A DNA stretch of 64,000 nt from contig NZ_JTDB02000009.1 of NCBI RefSeq assembly GCF_000785435.2, positions 62,001 through 126,000 on the forward strand. Reading direction: 5' to 3'. The notes under the pieces are model-generated. The model had not been told where the DNA came from. It saw only the letters and a program-made list of their open reading frames with translations, and did no database searches. Positions 60,851-64,000 of the stretch are shown in pieces. The translations under genes were made by a program, and so were the position numbers. Within the stretch, counting starts at the first letter, position 1, and each line of letters opens with the position of its first letter. The stretch is from Paraburkholderia sacchari (lineage in GTDB: Bacteria; Pseudomonadota; Gammaproteobacteria; Burkholderiales; Burkholderiaceae).

Positions 60851-62440
60851 TTAGCCGGCGGCAACCGCAATGGCGATCTGTACAAAAAGCACCTTCACGA
60901 TGGTCATCGACGGAAAAATCATTGCGTACATGATGTCCGGCTCGTCGGTCGGCGCGATGCGGTTGGCGAAAGCGAGAATGGCCGGGTTGCCGGTCGCGCC
61001 GCAGATTACCCCGATCGTCGTATCGAAAGGCAGCCTGAAAACCCACAGGCAGCATACCGCCGTGGCGGCGACCAGCACCAGCAGCGTGATTGCGCCATAG
61101 AGCAGCAGGAGCGGCCCGGCGGTGCCCACCGTGGCAATAAACTTCGGCCCGCACGAAATGCCTACCTGCGCGAGAAAAATCGTCAACCCGAGATTGCGCA
61201 TCACGAGATTGGCCGAAAGCGGCATCACCCAGACGAATGGCCCGTTGCGGCGCGCCTTGCCGAGGCACAGCGCGACCAGCAGCAACGCCGCGAGCCCCAT
61301 GCTGAACGCGCCGAGCCCCGGCACGCGCAACGGAATCGCACCGACCAGCAGCCCCAACGCCGCGCCGATGCCGAGGCTGATGAAGCTGAGATCGGCGGTG
61401 GTCTTGATCGAGTCGCCGAAGAACGCGCGCACCGTCGCCTGATGAGCTTGATGGACCAGCACGCCGACGCGGTCGCCGGCTTCGAGAATCAGATCGGGCG
61501 TCGACACCAGATCGGCATCGCCGCGCCGCACATGCGCGATCGCGCAGTTCACTCCATCCGGAAAGCGCAAATTGCCGAGTGCCATGCCGACCACCGACGG
61601 GTTCGACGCGAACACGCGCACATAGTCGAGGTCTTCCCGATGACTCGCAATGCGCCCGGGCTGCAGTTCGCCGCATAGCGCCGTGGCTTCGTCCAGCGGG
61701 CGCTGGTCGGTGGCAGTGGCGAGCAGAACGTCGTCGGCGCGCAGCGTGAAATCCTCGACGGGCAACTGATTGTGATGCGCGCGCCGCACGGCTGAGATAA
61801 CCACGCCGGCAGGCAGCCGTGCCGCGAGTTCGGACAGCCTGAGACCGAACAGAGTCGAATTGCGCAATGCGATTTCCGCGGTCTTCAGCAACTTCGCGGG
61901 CGGCTTGCTTATTTTCACTTTCATCACGGCGTTTAGCGCATAGATGAACAGTATCGGCCCGGCCACGCCGAATGGGTAAGTGACGCTATAGGCTACGGCG
62001 GCGTCGTTGCTTTTCATCGAGGCGATGGCAACTTGCAGGCTAGCGGTACTGGTCCCGCTGCCCGCGAACATCCCGAGCGAATCGGCGAGCACGATGCCGA
62101 AACGAATCAATCCGCATGCCACGAGACCAGAGGCAATCACACCGACACACGCGGCTGCATTGGCCTTCGCGCCTTCCTTGCTGGTGAGCCCGCGAAAGAA
62201 CTGCGCGCCGTATTGAATGCCGATGCCATAAAGAAACAGCAGCAGACCGAGCGTGCCCAGCAACGGAGGCGGCGCGGATTTCGGCGCGAACGCACCGACC
62301 GCCAGGCCGACGAACAGCACGGCTCCTGAGCCCAGCGCCACGCCCTTGATGTTGATTTCGCCGACCAGGTAGCCGATGGCGATGGTCAGAAAGAGTGCGA
62401 ATAGCGGCTGAGCGCCGAGTAGGTCCCTGACTGCCTCCAT
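60851..62440 (-). CDS. AspT-type (aspartate:alanine exchanger family) transporter
   Basis: The 529-residue protein has about 10-11 spans arranged in two halves around two central RCK_C/TrkA-C domains (about residues 200-285 and 290-370), the layout of the AAEx family. Landmarks are LGTLGLLLFLYGIGIQYGAQFFRGL and GMFAGSGTSTASLQVAI in the first half, and LSANLVMRNLGLTIFLAQVGISCG and GVICGATGNPAILAFAN in the second. AspT exchanges aspartate for alanine; other members export or exchange C4 acids. Its operon with a D-lactate dehydrogenase suggests an acid-exchange or fermentation role. Substrate not predictable. Confidence 0.92.
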   Translation of the reverse strand: MEAVRDLLGAQPLFALFLTIAIGYLVGEINIKGVALGSGAVLFVGLAVGAFAPKSAPPPLLGTLGLLLFLYGIGIQYGAQFFRGLTSKEGAKANAAACVGVIASGLVACGLIRFGIVLADSLGMFAGSGTSTASLQVAIASMKSNDAAVAYSVTYPFGVAGPILFIYALNAVMKVKISKPPAKLLKTAEIALRNSTLFGLRLSELAARLPAGVVISAVRRAHHNQLPVEDFTLRADDVLLATATDQRPLDEATALCGELQPGRIASHREDLDYVRVFASNPSVVGMALGNLRFPDGVNCAIAHVRRGDADLVSTPDLILEAGDRVGVLVHQAHQATVRAFFGDSIKTTADLSFISLGIGAALGLLVGAIPLRVPGLGAFSMGLAALLLVALCLGKARRNGPFVWVMPLSANLVMRNLGLTIFLAQVGISCGPKFIATVGTAGPLLLLYGAITLLVLVAATAVCCLWVFRLPFDTTIGVICGATGNPAILAFANRIAPTDEPDIMYAMIFPSMTIVKVLFVQIAIAVAAG

Positions 62441-62528
62441 GCCGCCCCCTCTAGATGGATGGATAAAGCAACGTGCAGGGGATGAATATTACTCGCTGGC
62501 GGTTAAATCAGGACGCAACGTGGCGCAC

Positions 62529-63035
62529 TCACGCCCGGTGATGGCGGTCCCCGAGCAGATAATCGATCGAAATCAGGCCAGGGCCCCAGGCGGCAATGCC
62601 GAGCGCCATCGCGGCCCACGTGATGTGAACCGGCCAGCCATCCGGCACCGTCAATTCGATCAGGCAGGTCATCAGCAGCAGGCCTAGCGCAGCGAAACGC
62701 GTGCCGATGCCGAGCACGAGCAGCACCGGGAATATGATCTCACCGCACGCCGAAAGAAACGCGAAAACCGCTGGAGCCGGAAACGGATAAGGGCCGCCTG
62801 GCAGGTGCAGTCGAAATTCGTCGGTGAACAGATCGATGGCCGTGTCGTTGAGCTGGAGGAAGCCGTGCCATTTGAGCACCCCCGAGCGCCAGAACGGCAC
62901 GGCAAGCGCGATGCGCAGCAGCAATTGCACGAACCACGGCTGCGCGAGCTTTTCGACCAGGCGCCGCGCACGAACGATTGCTATCGTGACGGTGCTGAAA
63001 GCGGACGGCTTGAGATCTTGCCGGGTCGATATCAT
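62529..63035 (-). CDS. DoxX-family membrane protein
   Basis: The 168-residue protein has four hydrophobic spans and DoxX-family features: LLLRIALAVPFWRSGVLKWHGFLQL, FLSACGEIIFPVLLVLGIGTRFAALGLLLMTCLIELTVPDGWPVHITWAAMALGIAAWGPGLISIDYLL. DoxX proteins occur at the end of DUF692 (bufferin) operons. ATG 63035 overlaps the stop of the DUF692 gene (ATGA), so they are translationally coupled. GGAGAG precedes the start. Confidence 0.9.
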   Translation of the reverse strand: MISTRQDLKPSAFSTVTIAIVRARRLVEKLAQPWFVQLLLRIALAVPFWRSGVLKWHGFLQLNDTAIDLFTDEFRLHLPGGPYPFPAPAVFAFLSACGEIIFPVLLVLGIGTRFAALGLLLMTCLIELTVPDGWPVHITWAAMALGIAAWGPGLISIDYLLGDRHHRA

Positions 63036-63958
63036 GATGACTCTCCATTCAGAACGGATGTGAGCGCACGGTCTGCGATCCGCCGAGCCGTCTGCGCATG
63101 CGCGCGCAACTCGGACCACGCCGGCAGATTGCTGTCCCATTCGATCAGCGTTGGAACGGGGCCCAGGCGTTCGATGACAAGCTCGTAGAGCGCCCAGACG
63201 GAATCTGCGATGGCACGGTCGTGACTGTCGATGAGCAGCGGCGCATTCTCGTCGTCGCGCTGCTCGCTGTGTCCCGCGAGATGAATCTCGCCAACGTATT
63301 CGGACGGAAATTCCGCGAGATACGCTTGCGCCGAATAGCCGTGATTGACTGCCGAAACAAAAACGTTATTCACGTCGAGCAGCAATCCGCAGCCCGTGCG
63401 TTGCGCAACGGCGCGGATGAAGCCGGGCTCGCTCATGGTCGACGATGCGAACGCAACATAGGTGGAGGGATTTTCGAGCAGGATAGGGCGCTTGATGGTT
63501 TCCTGAACCTGGTCGATGTGACTGCAAACCTTGTCGAGCGTGGCCTTCGTATAAGGCAGCGGCAACAGGTCGTTAAAGAAGGTTCCTCCGTGCGAGGACC
63601 ACGCCAGATGCTCGGAGACGAGCAGCGGCTCGTAGCGCTCCACCAGATCGCGAAAGCGGGCGAGGTGCTGGACGTCGAGCGCATCCGGCCCGCCGATCGA
63701 CATGCACACGCCATGCAGCGAGAGCGGCCAGCGTTCGCGGATCGTGCCGAGCATCCGATGCGGCGGGCCGCCCGCACCCATGTAGTTCTCGGCATGGACT
63801 TCGAAGAATCCGTCCTTCAATCCATCGTCGAGAATCGCGGCGAAGTGTTCATGTTTGAAACTCGTGCCGGCTAGCACCGGCTCCGAGCGTGTCGTGCCGG
63901 CTGCGCGAAGAGGACGGCCAGGCGCATGCGCCGTCATGCTGCCAGTGGAAGGATTCAT
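63032..63958 (-). CDS. DUF692 multinuclear non-haem iron oxidase (MNIO, BufB-like)
   Basis: The 308-residue TIM-barrel protein has the metal-ligand pattern of DUF692/MbnB/BufB: GTSFKHEHF, FFEVHAENYMG, SLHGVCMSIG, SEHLAWSSHGG, LLENPSTYVAF, LLLDVNNVFVSAVNHG, EIHLAGHSE, IDSHDRAI and LIEWDSNLP. MNIO enzymes convert cysteines in a small secreted peptide to copper-binding groups (bufferins, methanobactin). The partner DUF2063 (BufC) is not between this gene and doxX, and a DUF2282 peptide is not visible because the window ends 42 bp upstream. ATG overlaps an upstream stop (ATGA). Confidence 0.93.
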   Translation of the reverse strand: MNPSTGSMTAHAPGRPLRAAGTTRSEPVLAGTSFKHEHFAAILDDGLKDGFFEVHAENYMGAGGPPHRMLGTIRERWPLSLHGVCMSIGGPDALDVQHLARFRDLVERYEPLLVSEHLAWSSHGGTFFNDLLPLPYTKATLDKVCSHIDQVQETIKRPILLENPSTYVAFASSTMSEPGFIRAVAQRTGCGLLLDVNNVFVSAVNHGYSAQAYLAEFPSEYVGEIHLAGHSEQRDDENAPLLIDSHDRAIADSVWALYELVIERLGPVPTLIEWDSNLPAWSELRAHAQTARRIADRALTSVLNGESS

Positions 63959-64000
63959 GACCGCCCATCTCCTCTCGTCAACCGCGCGATCAGGACTTCA
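63955..64000 (-). CDS. 3' end of an upstream gene in the DUF692 operon (partial)
   Basis: The last 14 codons (EVLIARLTRGDGRS, then TGA) of a minus-strand frame overlap the DUF692 ATG by four bases. The gene continues beyond the window. Its identity cannot be judged from so few residues; a bufferin peptide, DUF2063 or a regulatory gene is possible. Confidence 0.5.
   Translation of the reverse strand, partial: EVLIARLTRGDGRS

Noticed and set aside
62563..62576. FNR-like sequence TCGATCGAAATCAG
   Set aside because: It deviates at both ends of the palindrome and lies inside the DoxX coding sequence.

Overview
The window is G+C-rich, densely coding DNA of a Burkholderiaceae bacterium, most likely Paraburkholderia, Caballeronia or Burkholderia. 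This is inferred from protein resemblance: a BCAM0308-family protein, a class I PHA synthase with intracellular depolymerase, a beta-proteobacterial porin, and hexuronate genes ordered as in that family. The window is open at both ends: a LOG-family gene is cut on the left and an unidentified gene on the right. I found no rRNA, tRNA, CRISPR array, insertion sequence or phage gene.

Region 1 (1-31.6 kb) looks like an anaerobic or low-oxygen survival island, similar in content to the low-oxygen-activated (lxa) locus described in Burkholderia cenocepacia. It holds a BON/CBS/flavodoxin operon ending in an oxidoreductase-patatin fusion. A three-gene two-component cassette follows, whose first kinase has an N-terminus like the plant ethylene receptor. 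Next come acetate kinase, a PHA synthase and PHA depolymerase, an operon with a hydrolase, a BCAM0308-family protein, a phosphoribosyltransferase and an erythromycin-esterase-like protein, a divergent GroEL, a zinc alcohol dehydrogenase, a Spy/VTT/cytochrome b562/cytochrome b561 operon, tandem universal stress proteins and a P1B-type ATPase with a C-terminal hemerythrin domain. Seven FNR/Anr-type boxes (TTGAY-N4-RTCAA) sit in the gaps between divergent units. Several have a -10-like hexamer at the same distance, which suggests one oxygen-responsive regulon.

Region 2 (31.6-37.9 kb) is a 3-hydroxybutyrate module: oligomer hydrolase, 3HB dehydrogenase, GntP-type permease and a divergent sigma-54 activator. 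The divergent gap contains a well-spaced -24/-12 promoter and three copies of a 14-bp motif.

Region 3 (37.9-41.5 kb and 46.2-57.9 kb) is a hexuronate/aldarate regulon. Uronate dehydrogenase and a lactonase make galactarate or glucarate. GarD and KdgD with ketoglutarate semialdehyde dehydrogenase lead to 2-oxoglutarate, while GarL and GarR offer a second route to pyruvate and glycerate. Uptake would use a TRAP system, an MFS carrier and a porin. Six copies of an 18-bp operator (consensus ATACGTCATCGTACAACA) precede three of the transcription units, and a GntR/FCD regulator lies among them.

Region 4 (41.6-46.2 kb) interrupts region 3. It has an aromatic-acid-type MFS carrier, a stress protein, a DUF190 gene beside a possible crcB remnant, and two poorly recognised ORFs.

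Region 5 (58.0-64.0 kb) has a divergent SDR/LysR pair, a D-lactate-dehydrogenase-like gene with an AspT-type transporter, and a DUF692 (MNIO)/DoxX pair resembling copper-bufferin operons.
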